NCBI RefSeq assembly: GCF_016863655.1
Contig: NZ_BOPH01000023.1
Location: 37,570-101,569, forward strand
Source of the DNA: Virgisporangium ochraceum
GTDB taxonomy: Bacteria; Actinomycetota; Actinomycetes; Mycobacteriales; Micromonosporaceae
DNA: 64,000 bases
Direction: 5' to 3'
Part shown: positions 1 to 9,934 of the stretch, one piece after another
Layout: each line of letters starts with the position of its first letter
Numbering within the stretch: the first letter of the stretch is position 1
Program-made: the position numbers and the translations under genes
The notes under the pieces: model-generated
What the model was told of the DNA's origin: nothing
The model's database searches: none
What the model saw: only the letters and a program-made list of their open reading frames with translations

Positions 1-2631
1 CGCCGCGATGCCCGTGTGCGCCACACGCGGCGCCGCCGGGACCGGGCCGGCCGCTTCCGGCCTCACCGGGGCCAGGCCCGCCGCTCCCGGGCCGAGCGAG
101 ACCAGCGGGCTGCCGAGCGCCAACCGCACCCGCTCCCGCCGCGACGCCACCGCTCCGAGCAGCTCGTCGCCCACCCGCGCGCCCTCGACCCACAGCGCCG
201 CCAGTACCCGGGTGAGCTGCCCGAGCCCCGTCTGCCGCGGCGAGCTGGCGGCGACCGCGAGATGCTCGCGCCCCCGCAGCACGTCGTGGACCAGCGACGC
301 CAACTGCCCGACCCCGACCTGGACGAACGCCCGCACCCCGGTCTCGTACAGCCGCTCGACCAAGGGCCGGAAGCGCACCGGCTCCAGCAGGTGACGCGTG
401 TGCAGCGCCCGCACGTCGGCGGGGTCGTCCGGGTACGGCGCGACGGTGGTGGCCGACCACACCGGCTCGCGCCACGGCCGCGGCTCCAGACCGGCGGCCG
501 CGTGGGCGAACCGGTCGAGGTACGGCCGCAGGCGCGGCGTGTGGAAGCCCGACCGGAACGGCAGGACCTGCCCGAGGACGCCGTCGGCGCGCGCCGCGGC
601 CAGCACCCGCTCGACCTCGACGGCCGGACCGCAGACGACGCTCTGGTGCGGCGAGTTGTCGTGGGACACGGTCACGGTGGTGCCGGCCAACCGGCGGGCC
701 GCCGCACCGGCGGGTTCGCCGAGGACGCCGAACACCACGTCCGGCACCTCGCGGGCGGCGTCGGCGAACGCGGCCAGCACCGGCTCGATCTCGGCCTCGG
801 TGTAGCCGGCCGCGATGCCGGTCGCGGTCCACTCGCCGATCGAGTGGCCGGCGAGCACGTCGGGACGCACGCCGTGCGCGCGCAGCGCGGCGTCGAGGAG
901 CCGGCCGACCCAGAGCACCGCGGAGCCCTGCCGGAACAGGCTCTCCGTCCCCAGGTCGGGCACCGGCCAGCCGAGGTGCGCGGCGACGTCGGACACGCGC
1001 GGGTCGAAGTCGGCCTCCAGACCCGGGTACAGGAAGGCGATCCGGCCGCCGTCGAGCAGCGGACGGGGGCTGAACCAGATGTCCTGGCGGCCCCGCCACG
1101 GCCGTCCGGCGGCCAGTACCCGGCGGGCGGTCGCGAGCGTGCGCTCCGTCGGGGCCACGACGGCGATCCGGCACGGGCCGTCGGAGGAAGGCCGGCCGTC
1201 GGACGGGTGCCGGTGGTCGAGCCGGTCGGCGAGGTCGGCGACGGTCGGCGCCGCGAGCCGCAGCACCGGCTCCGGCTCCCGCACGCGGACCGGACGCGTC
1301 GCCCGCGGTTCGCCCTCGAGCACCACATGCGCGTTGATCCCGCCGAAGCCGAACGCGTTGACCGCGGCCCGGCGCACGCCGTCCGGCCACTCCCGCGCGG
1401 TGTCGATCGGCCGGAACCGGGTGGCCGCGAGGTCGGGGTGCGGGTCGTCGCAGTGCAGCGTCGGCAGCAGCATGCCGTGGTGCACGGCGAGCGCGGCCTT
1501 GATGAACCCCGCGATCCCGGCCGCCGGCATCGTGTGCCCGATCATCGACTTCACCGAGCCGAGCACGGCGGGCGCGCCGGCACCGAACACCTCGCGCAGG
1601 GTGGCCAGTTCGGCCGTGTCGCCGGCGGGGGTGCCGGTGCCGTGCGCCTCCAGCAGGCCGATCGACCCGGGTGCCGCCGCGTCGAGACCGGCCGCCGCCC
1701 AGGCCTGCCGCAGCGCCTCGACCTGCCCGCCGGTGCCCGGGTGCATGAGACTGGCACCGCCGCCGTCACTGGCGACGCCGGTGCCCCGGACGACCGCGTA
1801 CACCCGGTCGCCGGCGCGACGGGCGTCGGCGAGCCGTTTCAGGACCACCACCCCGGTGCCCTCGCCGATCAGCAGCCCGTCGGCCGACCGGTCGAACGGC
1901 CGGATCGCACCGGAGCCGCTCACCGCGCCGAGGCGGTCGAACACGGTCCACAGGCCCGGTTCGTGCGCGTGGTGCACGCCGCCGACGAGCACCGCGTCGC
2001 AGCGTCCCCGGTTCAGCTCGCCCACGGCGTGGTCGATCGCCACGAGCGACGACGCGCACGCCGCGTCGACGGTGTACGCCGGTCCGCCGAGGCCGAGCCG
2101 GTTCGCGATCCGCGACGCGGTCAGGTTCGGCACGAGCCCGATCTCCGCACCGCGCGAGGGCGGGTCGAGCCGCGCGAGGAACGCCTCACGCACGCGCTGC
2201 CGGGTCCCGTCGTCGAAACCCAGCTCCGCGAGCAGGTGCGCGACCTGGTGCACGGTGCGGGTGCGCAGGTCCATCCGGGCCATGCCCGCGGTGAAGTACC
2301 CGCCGCGGCCCAGGATCACGCCGACCCGGCGGGGGTCGCCGAGCGGGCCGGCGTCGGCGAGCGCCGCGGTCGCCACGTGCAGCGCGATCAGCTGGTCGGG
2401 CTCGGTGTGCGGCAGCGCGGCCGGCATCACGCCGAGCGCGGCGGCGTCGACCGCGGCGAGGTCGCCGAGGAACCCGCCGCGTCCGGCCGGGAACACGTCG
2501 GCGGTCAGCCCGTACGACGCCGGCACGGGCGTGATGCAGTCGACCCCGCCGACGAGGTTGCGCCAGTACGTGTCCAGGTCGGGCGCGCCGGGCAGCAGCA
2601 CCGACATCCCGACGACGGCCACCGGTTCCAT
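1..2631 (-). CDS. Secondary-lipid/polyketide synthase subunit, KS-AT part (partial, runs off left edge)
   Basis: This reading frame is open from an ATG at 2631 to the window edge, so about 877 residues of a longer protein are visible. A ketosynthase fills roughly residues 1-430: the active-site Cys sits in VDAACASSL (near residue 190), followed by the EAHGTGTPAGD and IGHTMPAAG histidine motifs and the closing FGFGGINAH. An acyltransferase follows, with AGHSIGEW near residue 595. It would condense and load acyl units on carrier proteins. The start lies 5 bases after the stop of the upstream synthase, so the two are surely co-translated. The KS-first layout recalls PfaC-like subunits of PUFA-synthase-type systems; later domains cannot be seen. 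All catalytic residues checked are intact. The family call is firm, the product unknown. Confidence 0.85.
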   Translation of the reverse strand, partial: MEPVAVVGMSVLLPGAPDLDTYWRNLVGGVDCITPVPASYGLTADVFPAGRGGFLGDLAAVDAAALGVMPAALPHTEPDQLIALHVATAALADAGPLGDPRRVGVILGRGGYFTAGMARMDLRTRTVHQVAHLLAELGFDDGTRQRVREAFLARLDPPSRGAEIGLVPNLTASRIANRLGLGGPAYTVDAACASSLVAIDHAVGELNRGRCDAVLVGGVHHAHEPGLWTVFDRLGAVSGSGAIRPFDRSADGLLIGEGTGVVVLKRLADARRAGDRVYAVVRGTGVASDGGGASLMHPGTGGQVEALRQAWAAAGLDAAAPGSIGLLEAHGTGTPAGDTAELATLREVFGAGAPAVLGSVKSMIGHTMPAAGIAGFIKAALAVHHGMLLPTLHCDDPHPDLAATRFRPIDTAREWPDGVRRAAVNAFGFGGINAHVVLEGEPRATRPVRVREPEPVLRLAAPTVADLADRLDHRHPSDGRPSSDGPCRIAVVAPTERTLATARRVLAAGRPWRGRQDIWFSPRPLLDGGRIAFLYPGLEADFDPRVSDVAAHLGWPVPDLGTESLFRQGSAVLWVGRLLDAALRAHGVRPDVLAGHSIGEWTATGIAAGYTEAEIEPVLAAFADAAREVPDVVFGVLGEPAGAAARRLAGTTVTVSHDNSPHQSVVCGPAVEVERVLAAARADGVLGQVLPFRSGFHTPRLRPYLDRFAHAAAGLEPRPWREPVWSATTVAPYPDDPADVRALHTRHLLEPVRFRPLVERLYETGVRAFVQVGVGQLASLVHDVLRGREHLAVAASSPRQTGLGQLTRVLAALWVEGARVGDELLGAVASRRERVRLALGSPLVSLGPGAAGLAPVRPEAAGPVPAAPRVAHTGIAA

Positions 2632-2636
2632 CGGGC

Positions 2637-5600
2637 TCACCAGCCGGGCGCCGCGTACACGACCGACGTCAGCGCCGGATCGCCCCAGGCCAGCTCGTGC
2701 AGCAGGCCGACGGCGCCGCGCACCGGGTCGATCAGGCGCACGCCCTGGCGTGCGAAGCGCTCGGCCAGCTCGGGCGTCACCATGCCGCCGCCGGTCGGCG
2801 CCCACGGTCCCCAGTGGACGGTCAGGCAGCGCCGCCCGGTGTCGGCGGCCCAGCGTCCGCCGAGTTCGGCCATCGCGTCGTTGGCGGCGGCGTAGTCGCA
2901 CTGGCCGCGGCTGCCGAGGACCGACGCGATGCTGCCGAACAGCGTCACGAACCGGGGACCTTCGGGCAGGTCGCCCAGCGCATCGAGCAGGTTCCGCGCT
3001 CCGTCGACCTTCGTGGCGAACACCCGCCGGAACGACTCCGGTGACTTGTCGGCCAGCAACCTGTCCTCGATGACGCCGGCGGCGAAGATGACGCCGTCGA
3101 GCCGGCCGTGCCGCGCGTACACGTGCTTCACCAGGCTGTGCACCGCTTCCGCGTCGGTGACGTCGACGGGGGTGTACCAGGCGTCGCGGCTGACGGCACG
3201 CAGCCCGTCGAGCGTCCGGGTCACCTCGCGGCGGGCGAGCGCGGCCCGCGCGCGGGCGTCGACCGCGGCGGCCGGCAGCCCGGGCTCGCGCGCGGCCAGC
3301 ACCGCGCGCAGCCCGGCGAGGTCGACGGCCGCGGCCAGTTCAGAATCTTCGGGACCGGCGGGCAGCAGCGTCCGGCCGGCGACCGCGACCCGGCACCCGC
3401 TCGCCGCGGCGAACTGCCGCGTGACGACCGACGTGATCCCCCGTGCCCCGCCGACGGCGAGCAGGACCGACTGCGGCCCCAGGCCGATCGCCGCCGCGGC
3501 GTCCGCCGTCGCGGCGGCCGGTTCGAGCGGACGTGCGGACGTGGTGCAGATGAGCCGCTCGGATCCCAGCCGTGCCACGGGTTCGGAGTCCCGGACGGCC
3601 AGTTCGGCGAGCACGGCGCCGGCCGTCGCCGCCGCGGAGCGTCCCGGCTCGACGGCCACCAGCCGCGCGATCGCCTCGGGACGCTCGCGCCGCAGCGACC
3701 GGAAGAACCCGGCCAGCCCGTCGGCGCGCGGGTCGCCGTCGGCGACGACGACGAACACCCCCGAGCCGGTGAGCGCCGCGTCGCGGAGCACCGGGAACCA
3801 CTCCGGCAGGAACGCCGGCTCGTCGTCGTCCGCCGCGCCGAGCGCGTCGAGCAGGACCAGGTCGTCGGCCGGCTCGTCGGGCCCGACGACGGTGGCCGCG
3901 CACCTCTCGATCAGCAGCCGCGCCAGCTCCGCGCCGACCGAGGCGCCCACCGACGCGTCGGGCCCGGTGCCGATCGGGCTGACCGCGATCCGCCGGCCGG
4001 CGAGGTCGGCCAGCCGCCCGGCGACCGGAGACGGCGTCCACGTGACCGTGAGCCGCTCGACGGCGGGGTCCGGCTGGAGGTCGGGTCCCGGTGCCGGTTC
4101 GGATCCCGCTTCCAGGGCCGGTTCCGGTGCCGGCTCCGGCCGGCCGGACCGGGCGTCGAGCCAGCCGGCGATCGCGACGGCCGTGCGCATCCGGGCCAGC
4201 TCCTCGATCTCCGAGTCGGCCAGCTGCGCCGCCATCGCACCGGCCGTGGCGCCGGCCAGCTCACCGATGATCTCGGTGCGCTTGATGGAGTCGATGGAGA
4301 GGTCGGCCTCCAGGTCGAGGTCCGGCTCGACGAGGTCCAGCGGGTATCCGGTGCGGTCGCTGATGACCTGGCGCACCCTGTCCACTGTGGACCGGGTGTC
4401 CTCCACCGGTGCCGGGCCGGCCTGGTGCGGGATCTCCGGGACCGGCGCCGGCGCGGGCTCCACGACGCGCGGCGGTGCGGGCGCGGTGCCGAGGTAGGCC
4501 AGCATGACCTCGCGCTGGGCGGCGATGAACTCGCGCGTGGTGCGCAGGTAGTCGCCGATCAGGTCGTCCGACGACGCGGTCACCGCCGGGGTCAGGTCGA
4601 CCGGTCGGGGCGTGGTGACGCCGCCGGGCAGGAACGCGCCGTCGGCGGTGCGCACGGCGTGCCCGTCGACCGTCCACCGTGGAGCGACGGCCGGCGGGGC
4701 GGCGGCGAGGTCGACCGCGTCGCGGCCGCGGAACAGCCGGTCCGGACGCACCGGGACGCCGGCCAGCGCGAGGTCGGCCAGGGCCCGCAGCGCGCCGGGC
4801 AGCCCGCCGCCGGCCCGCTCGAAGTTCACCACCGTGTGCGGCCGGCCCTCGAGTGTCGCGCCCACGAGTCCACTGAGGACGGTGCCCGGCCCGCACTCGA
4901 CGAACACGCGCGCGCCGGCCGCGTACATCGCCTCGACCTGCTCGCCGAAGCGCACCGGCGCACCGATCTGCTCGGTGAGCTCGAACGCGATCTGGCCGGC
5001 GTCGTCGGGGTACGGCCGCGCGGTGCGGTTCGACCACACCGGCACCGAGGGGGCGCGCAGCGCCACCCGCGCCACCGCCGCGCCGAAGGCGGCACCGGCG
5101 CCGGCGACGAGCGGGCTGTGGAACGCGCCCGCCACGTCGAGCGCGGTGACCCCGATCCCCCTGGCCCGCAGCCGTTCCACGGCCGACGCGACCGCGCCGG
5201 TGGCGCCGGACACCACCACCTGCCGGGGCGCGTTGAGGTTGGCGACCACCACGCCGGGGATCCCGGTCAACGCGTCGAACACCGTCTCCGCCCCGGCCTG
5301 GACGGCGGCCATGGTGCCGGGATCCCCGCCGACCGCGCCCAGGATCGCCGCCGCCCGCTCCGTGCTGAGCGCGGCCAGGTCGGCGGCCGGTACCGCGCCG
5401 GCGGCGGCGAGCGCGACGAGTTCGCCGTAGCTGTGCCCGGCGACCATGTCGGGCGCGACACCGGCCATCGCGAGGAAGCGGTGCGCGGCGAGGCCGGCCG
5501 CGCCGAGGGCGGGCTGGGCGTGCCGGGTGTCGCGCAGCAGGTCGCGCTGGCGGCGCTCGGCGTCCGGGTCGAACGCGGCGCCCGGGTAGAGCGCGGCGGC

Positions 5601-8600
5601 CCAGTCGCCACGCGGGTCGACGAGGTCCTGCAGTTCGGGGAACGCGACGAGCAGCGGCGCCAGCATCCCGACGCGCTGGCTGCCCTGTCCCGGGAACAGG
5701 AACGCGACCGGCGGGCGGTCGGCGGGCTCCCGGACCGTCACCGTGTCCAGTTCGGACACCAGCTCGTCCACTGTGGACGCCACGACCGCGGCGACCGCGA
5801 CCCCGCCGGCCCGGTCGAGCCGCACCGCCGCCGTGCGGGCGAGGTCGCGCGGCCGCACCGGTCCGCCGGAGACGGCGCGGTCGCGCAGCCAGGCGGCGTC
5901 GGCCGCCGACGCGAACAGGAACAGCTCGGCCGGCCACGCGTCGTACCCGTGCCGGGGCGGCGCGTCCCCGCCGCCGGTGAGCACCGCGTGGAAGTTGGTG
6001 CCGCCGAAACCGAAGCCGCTCACCGCGGCCACGCGTCCACCGGCCGGCTCAGGCCACGGCCGCGCGGTGCGGTCGAACGCGAACGGGCTCTCCGACGCCG
6101 ACCACTCCGCGTGCGGTTCGGCCAGGTGCGTCGTCGGCGGGCGGACGCCCACGTGCAGCGCCAGCGCCGCCTTGATGACCCCGGCCACGCCGGCCGCGCA
6201 CTTGGTGTGGCCGATCTGCGACTTCACCGAACCGAGCGCCACCGTGCCGGGTGCGCTTCCCGCGAACACGGCCGTGAGTGTCGCCAGCTCGGTGCGGTCG
6301 CCCACCGCCGTGCCGGTCCCGTGCGCCTCGACCAGGCCGACGTCGGCCGGCGACACCCGCGCCTGCGCGTAGGCCCGTTCCAGCGCGGTCCGCTGCCCCT
6401 CGGGTCGCGGCGCGGTCAGCCCGCGGGCCCGGCCGTCGCTGGCGCTGCCGATCCCCCGGATCACCGCGTAGACCCGGTCGCCGTCGCGGCGGGCGTCCGC
6501 GAGGCGCTTGAGCACCAGGCAGCCAACGCCCTCGCCGAGCGCGATCCCGTCGGCCGACCGGTCGAACGGCCGCGACCGGCCGGTGGGCGACAGCGCGCCC
6601 ACCGAGGCGAAGAGGCGGTAGTCGTAGACGCCGTTGTGGGTGTCGGCGCCGCCGCAGAGCACGAGGTCGGCGGTGCCGGCCACCAGTTCGCGGCACGCCA
6701 CGTCGAGCGCGGCCAGCGAGGACGCGCACGCGGCGTCCACCGTGAAGTTCGACCCGCCGAGGTCGAGCCGGTTCGCGATCCGTCCCGCGATGACGTTCGC
6801 CAGCACGCCGGGGAACGTGTCCTCGGTGAACGCGGGCAGCTGTTCGTCCACTGTGGACGGTATCGTCGACAGGTAGCCCGGCAGCGTCGCGCGCATCATG
6901 GCCGCGCTCGACAGCTCGCCGCCCGACTCGGCCCCGAACACCACCGACGCGCGCGACCGGTCGAAGGAGCGCCCGTAGTCGGCCAGCGCCCGCGCGGCCA
7001 CCTCCAGCGCCAGCAGCTGCACCGGCTCGATCGCGGCCAGCGACGCCGGCGGGATCCCGTACGCCAGCGGGTCGAACGGCACGCGGGGCAGGAACCCGCC
7101 CGCCGCCGACGCCATCCCGTGCCGCGCCGGATCCCACCGCTCCGCCGGCACCGGGGTCACCGAGTCGACGCCGGCCAGCACGTTGGACCAGTACGTGGCG
7201 GTGTCCGGCGCGCCGGGGAAGATCCCGGCCAGCCCCACGATCGCGACGTCCAGCGGCTCCGGCGGTTCCGGCGCGCCCGCCGTCGTCGTGAGCGGCCGTG
7301 CGGCCGCCCGTGAGGCGAGCCACGCCTTGGCCCCGGCGGTCACCTGGGTGTGCAGGTCGGCCACGGTGGTCACCCGGTCGCGCAGCACCGCGACCTGGCC
7401 GGCCATGAACAGGCCCTCGTCGCGCTGGACGGTCTCGTCGACGCGTTCCAGCCGCGCCCCGTCCCGGCGGATGCCCTTGCTGGCGATCCGGAGCCGCCCG
7501 AGGTTCAGGCGCTCCAGCTCCTCCCACATCTCCCGGTCGGGCGTGCCCGCGGCTCGGAGCCTGTCGCGGGTCCCGTTGAACTCTTCCGTGTAGGGCGAGG
7601 TGACGCACCGGGTGAGGTGGCCGGGCGCGGTCTCCAGCACGGCGGTGGACCGCGCGCCGCGCAGCTCGCGCTGGAACGTCGCACCGATCGCGCCGGTCTC
7701 GACGGCCTCCTCGGTGAACAGGTAGGCGGTTCCCATGAGCAGCCCGACGCCCGCACCCCGCGCGGTCAGCGGCGCGGCGAGCGCGGCGACCATCGCCGCC
7801 GACCGGGCGTCGTGGATGCCGCCGGCGAAGACGACGTCGACCGTGGTGCCGGGGTTGCGGTCGAGGTGGTCGACCAGGATCGGCAACTGCGCCTGCCACA
7901 GGCAGAAGCTCGACCGCGGTCCGATGTGGCCGCCGCACTCGGCGCCCTCGAACACGAACCGGCGCGCCCCGGCGGCGAGGAACTGTTCGAGCAGACCGGG
8001 CGACGGCACGTGCAGGAACACCGAGATGCCGACGTCCTCCAGCGCCGCCGCCTGCGACGGCCGTCCGCCGGCGATGACCACCGCGGTCGGCCGGGTGGCC
8101 CGGATCGCGTCGAGCTGGGCCGACCGCACCTCCTCCGGCGCGAACCCCAGGATGCCCGCCGCCCACGGCCGCCCGTTCACCTTCCGCGCCGTGTCGGCGA
8201 GCAGCGTCCGGCTGGACTCGCCGTCGGCCAGCGACAGCGCCACGCACGGCAGCCCACCGGCCGCGGCGACGGCGGCGGCCAGGGCCGGCCGGTCGCTCAC
8301 GCGGGTCATCGCGCCCTGCACCACCGGAAGCTGAAGCCCCAGCCGGCGAGCGAACGGCGCCGACGCCTCCAGCGCCTGTACGGCCAGCTCACCGGTCGCG
8401 GCGGCGATCGCGAGGTCGACGGCCCGCACGGTCGACGCCACATCACCGGTCGCGACGCCCGCCGCGGGAGCGTCCGACACGGCGCCCCACCCGGCGGCGG
8501 CCGCGGCGAGGAACAGGTCCTGGCCGGCCGGCACGTCACGGGTCGCGCCGCGCGGCCGCCACACCCGGCGGCCGTCGCGGACCACGGTCCCGGTGCCGTC

Positions 8601-9191
8601 GGCGGTGGCCAGCGCCGCGGCCAGGTCCGGTGGCGGGGTCGCCTCGTCGAGCAGGGCGAGCGCGCTGTCGAGCACCACCCCGGCCGCGCCACCGGCGACG
8701 GCGGCCGCCGCGGTGTGCGGGCCGATCCCGCCCCACGCCCACACGGGGACCGGCACCGCACCGAGCACCTGCTGCAGCAGGACGAACGTGGTCAGCTCAC
8801 CGGCAGCTCCGCCAGCCTCGCTGCCCCGGGCGAGCAGCCCGTCGGCGCCGGCGGCGACCGCGGCGACCGCCTGCGCCGCGTCGGTAACCTCCACGAGCAC
8901 GGTGCGGCCGCCCGCAACGACGGCCGCCCACTCGGCCAGATCATGCGGGACCACGAGCAGGTCGACCGTGTCCGGCAGCGCGCCGAGGAGCCCGGCCGGC
9001 GGGTCGGACCCCAGCCGCACCCCGAACGTGCCCGGCACCCAGCGGGCGGCGCGCGCCAGCTCGTCCTCGGCGCGCTGGTCGTGCCCGGTCAGATCGAGGA
9101 CCCCGGTGGCTCCCGCGGCGCGCAGTGCCGCCACGAGGCGCGCGTCCGGCAGCCCGAACGGGGTCACTCCGATGATCGTTCCGAGCGTCAT
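2637..9191 (-). CDS. PUFA-synthase-like multidomain synthase: NPD-type barrels, KS, AT, ACP, KR
   Basis: The protein has 2184 residues when started at the ATG at 9191, which has GGGGAGG about ten bases upstream; the frame is open further upstream but that part is not protein-like. Residues 1-600 hold two flavin-oxidoreductase (nitronate monooxygenase/PfaD-like) barrels, the second opening with LPVVQGAMTRVSD and containing GAECGGHIGP. A ketosynthase spans about 650-1070 (VDAACASSLAAL near 819, EAHGTGTAVGD, IGHTKCAAG), an acyltransferase about 1165-1450 (FLFPGQGSQ, AGHSYGEL), one acyl carrier site near 1634 (DLSIDSIKR, serine for the pantetheine arm) and a ketoreductase from about 1900 (VGGARGITS). 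DLSIDSIKR is typical of PfaA-type carriers. Fusing the PfaD-like enzyme to the N-terminus of a PfaA-like synthase makes an iterative synthase with its own enoyl reductase. The product is not predictable from the window. Confidence 0.9.
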   Translation of the reverse strand: MTLGTIIGVTPFGLPDARLVAALRAAGATGVLDLTGHDQRAEDELARAARWVPGTFGVRLGSDPPAGLLGALPDTVDLLVVPHDLAEWAAVVAGGRTVLVEVTDAAQAVAAVAAGADGLLARGSEAGGAAGELTTFVLLQQVLGAVPVPVWAWGGIGPHTAAAAVAGGAAGVVLDSALALLDEATPPPDLAAALATADGTGTVVRDGRRVWRPRGATRDVPAGQDLFLAAAAAGWGAVSDAPAAGVATGDVASTVRAVDLAIAAATGELAVQALEASAPFARRLGLQLPVVQGAMTRVSDRPALAAAVAAAGGLPCVALSLADGESSRTLLADTARKVNGRPWAAGILGFAPEEVRSAQLDAIRATRPTAVVIAGGRPSQAAALEDVGISVFLHVPSPGLLEQFLAAGARRFVFEGAECGGHIGPRSSFCLWQAQLPILVDHLDRNPGTTVDVVFAGGIHDARSAAMVAALAAPLTARGAGVGLLMGTAYLFTEEAVETGAIGATFQRELRGARSTAVLETAPGHLTRCVTSPYTEEFNGTRDRLRAAGTPDREMWEELERLNLGRLRIASKGIRRDGARLERVDETVQRDEGLFMAGQVAVLRDRVTTVADLHTQVTAGAKAWLASRAAARPLTTTAGAPEPPEPLDVAIVGLAGIFPGAPDTATYWSNVLAGVDSVTPVPAERWDPARHGMASAAGGFLPRVPFDPLAYGIPPASLAAIEPVQLLALEVAARALADYGRSFDRSRASVVFGAESGGELSSAAMMRATLPGYLSTIPSTVDEQLPAFTEDTFPGVLANVIAGRIANRLDLGGSNFTVDAACASSLAALDVACRELVAGTADLVLCGGADTHNGVYDYRLFASVGALSPTGRSRPFDRSADGIALGEGVGCLVLKRLADARRDGDRVYAVIRGIGSASDGRARGLTAPRPEGQRTALERAYAQARVSPADVGLVEAHGTGTAVGDRTELATLTAVFAGSAPGTVALGSVKSQIGHTKCAAGVAGVIKAALALHVGVRPPTTHLAEPHAEWSASESPFAFDRTARPWPEPAGGRVAAVSGFGFGGTNFHAVLTGGGDAPPRHGYDAWPAELFLFASAADAAWLRDRAVSGGPVRPRDLARTAAVRLDRAGGVAVAAVVASTVDELVSELDTVTVREPADRPPVAFLFPGQGSQRVGMLAPLLVAFPELQDLVDPRGDWAAALYPGAAFDPDAERRQRDLLRDTRHAQPALGAAGLAAHRFLAMAGVAPDMVAGHSYGELVALAAAGAVPAADLAALSTERAAAILGAVGGDPGTMAAVQAGAETVFDALTGIPGVVVANLNAPRQVVVSGATGAVASAVERLRARGIGVTALDVAGAFHSPLVAGAGAAFGAAVARVALRAPSVPVWSNRTARPYPDDAGQIAFELTEQIGAPVRFGEQVEAMYAAGARVFVECGPGTVLSGLVGATLEGRPHTVVNFERAGGGLPGALRALADLALAGVPVRPDRLFRGRDAVDLAAAPPAVAPRWTVDGHAVRTADGAFLPGGVTTPRPVDLTPAVTASSDDLIGDYLRTTREFIAAQREVMLAYLGTAPAPPRVVEPAPAPVPEIPHQAGPAPVEDTRSTVDRVRQVISDRTGYPLDLVEPDLDLEADLSIDSIKRTEIIGELAGATAGAMAAQLADSEIEELARMRTAVAIAGWLDARSGRPEPAPEPALEAGSEPAPGPDLQPDPAVERLTVTWTPSPVAGRLADLAGRRIAVSPIGTGPDASVGASVGAELARLLIERCAATVVGPDEPADDLVLLDALGAADDDEPAFLPEWFPVLRDAALTGSGVFVVVADGDPRADGLAGFFRSLRRERPEAIARLVAVEPGRSAAATAGAVLAELAVRDSEPVARLGSERLICTTSARPLEPAAATADAAAAIGLGPQSVLLAVGGARGITSVVTRQFAAASGCRVAVAGRTLLPAGPEDSELAAAVDLAGLRAVLAAREPGLPAAAVDARARAALARREVTRTLDGLRAVSRDAWYTPVDVTDAEAVHSLVKHVYARHGRLDGVIFAAGVIEDRLLADKSPESFRRVFATKVDGARNLLDALGDLPEGPRFVTLFGSIASVLGSRGQCDYAAANDAMAELGGRWAADTGRRCLTVHWGPWAPTGGGMVTPELAERFARQGVRLIDPVRGAVGLLHELAWGDPALTSVVYAAPGW
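4380..4392. repeat. Recurrent 13-bp palindrome GTCCACTGTGGAC
   Basis: Exact copies occur here and at 5766-5778, 6846-6858 and 12553-12565. One-mismatch copies lie at 16073-16085, 39065-39077 (GTCCACTGTCGAC), 43469-43481 (GTCGACAGTGGAC) and 63021-63033 (GTCCACAGTGGAG), and an 11-base match at 10798-10808. Almost all lie inside coding regions, where three of the exact copies encode Ser-Thr-Val-Asp. A given 13-mer is not expected even once in 64 kb by chance. Its role is unknown. Confidence 0.8.
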
Positions 9192-9403
9192 TGACCTGTG
9201 ACCTCCCCTGGTCGGCGGCGCGCCCGCTCGCACCACCCTCGGGGAAGTAACGCTCGTTTTGTCCACTTTGTTACGGCCGAATGCGGCCCCGGCACGCGGC
9301 AGGGCGGGCTCGGCCTCCCGCCTGCTGGGCCGGCGCGTTGCCGGGCGGCGTGGCGTGCTCACCGATCGACTCCCGAGTGGCTCGCGCGCCCACGCGCGTC
9401 TTC

Positions 9404-9934
9404 TCAGGTCTGGAGTTGCGCGACGGCCCGACGCAGCGCGACCGCCCGCGACCGCGGAGTGCGGGCCTTGAGCATCGGCAGGAACAGCGAGTACCGCTCG
9501 CTGCGGCCGAGGCCGTCGAACGCGGCCCGCGCCCGGTGGTCGCGCGCGAGTTCCGCGAGAAGATCCGGCGGGACCGGCGCGGAGCGCTGCGGCGCGTACG
9601 CCGCGTCCCAGCGCCCGTCGGCCTTGGCGGCGGCGACCTCGGCCCGGCCGCCGGCGCGCATCCGCCCGGCGGCCTCGAGGGTGGCGACCCGGTCGACGTT
9701 GACCTGTGACCACGGGCTGCCCGCCCGGCGCGGCGAGAACCGTTGGAGAAAGCGCTTTCCGTCGAGCCGGCGGCGGTGGCTGTCGATCCAGCCGTGGCAG
9801 ATCGCGATGTCGCCGGCCTCGGCGGCGGTCAGGCCCGGGGTGCCCTTGCGGGCCACGGCGACCCACACCTCGCGCTCGCCGGGGTGCGCGGCGAGCCAGC
9901 GGTCGAAGGCATCGACGTCGGTGAAGGTCATCAT
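9404..9934 (-). CDS. YdeI/OmpD-associated (OmdA) family protein
   Basis: A 176-residue soluble protein. The opening TFTDVDAFDRWLAAHP, the central EAGDIAICHGWIDSHRR with KRFLQRFSPRR after it, and the C-terminal region ending in an alpha-helical LARDHRARAAFDGL segment are the hallmarks of the bacterial YdeI/OmdA family, at its usual length. Family members have been linked to bacteriocin or cationic-peptide tolerance, but no enzymatic reaction is established. Its start codon overlaps the stop of the upstream VOC gene (ATGA at 9931-9934), so the two form an operon transcribed away from the WYL regulator. Confidence 0.85.
   Translation of the reverse strand: MMTFTDVDAFDRWLAAHPGEREVWVAVARKGTPGLTAAEAGDIAICHGWIDSHRRRLDGKRFLQRFSPRRAGSPWSQVNVDRVATLEAAGRMRAGGRAEVAAAKADGRWDAAYAPQRSAPVPPDLLAELARDHRARAAFDGLGRSERYSLFLPMLKARTPRSRAVALRRAVAQLQT

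Noticed and set aside
3108..7313. A 1401-codon open frame on the plus strand, and another of 959 codons at 16-2895
   Set aside because: They lie antisense to synthase genes with intact catalytic motifs, and their products are Arg/Gly/His-rich without domains. High GC creates such frames opposite real genes.
9192..9403. SARP-type direct repeats or a clear promoter upstream of the synthase operon
   Set aside because: A weak GTAAC (9247-9251)/GTTAC (9270-9274) dyad is present, but no convincing heptamer repeats or -35/-10 pair. The 212-bp gap holds no other feature I can support.
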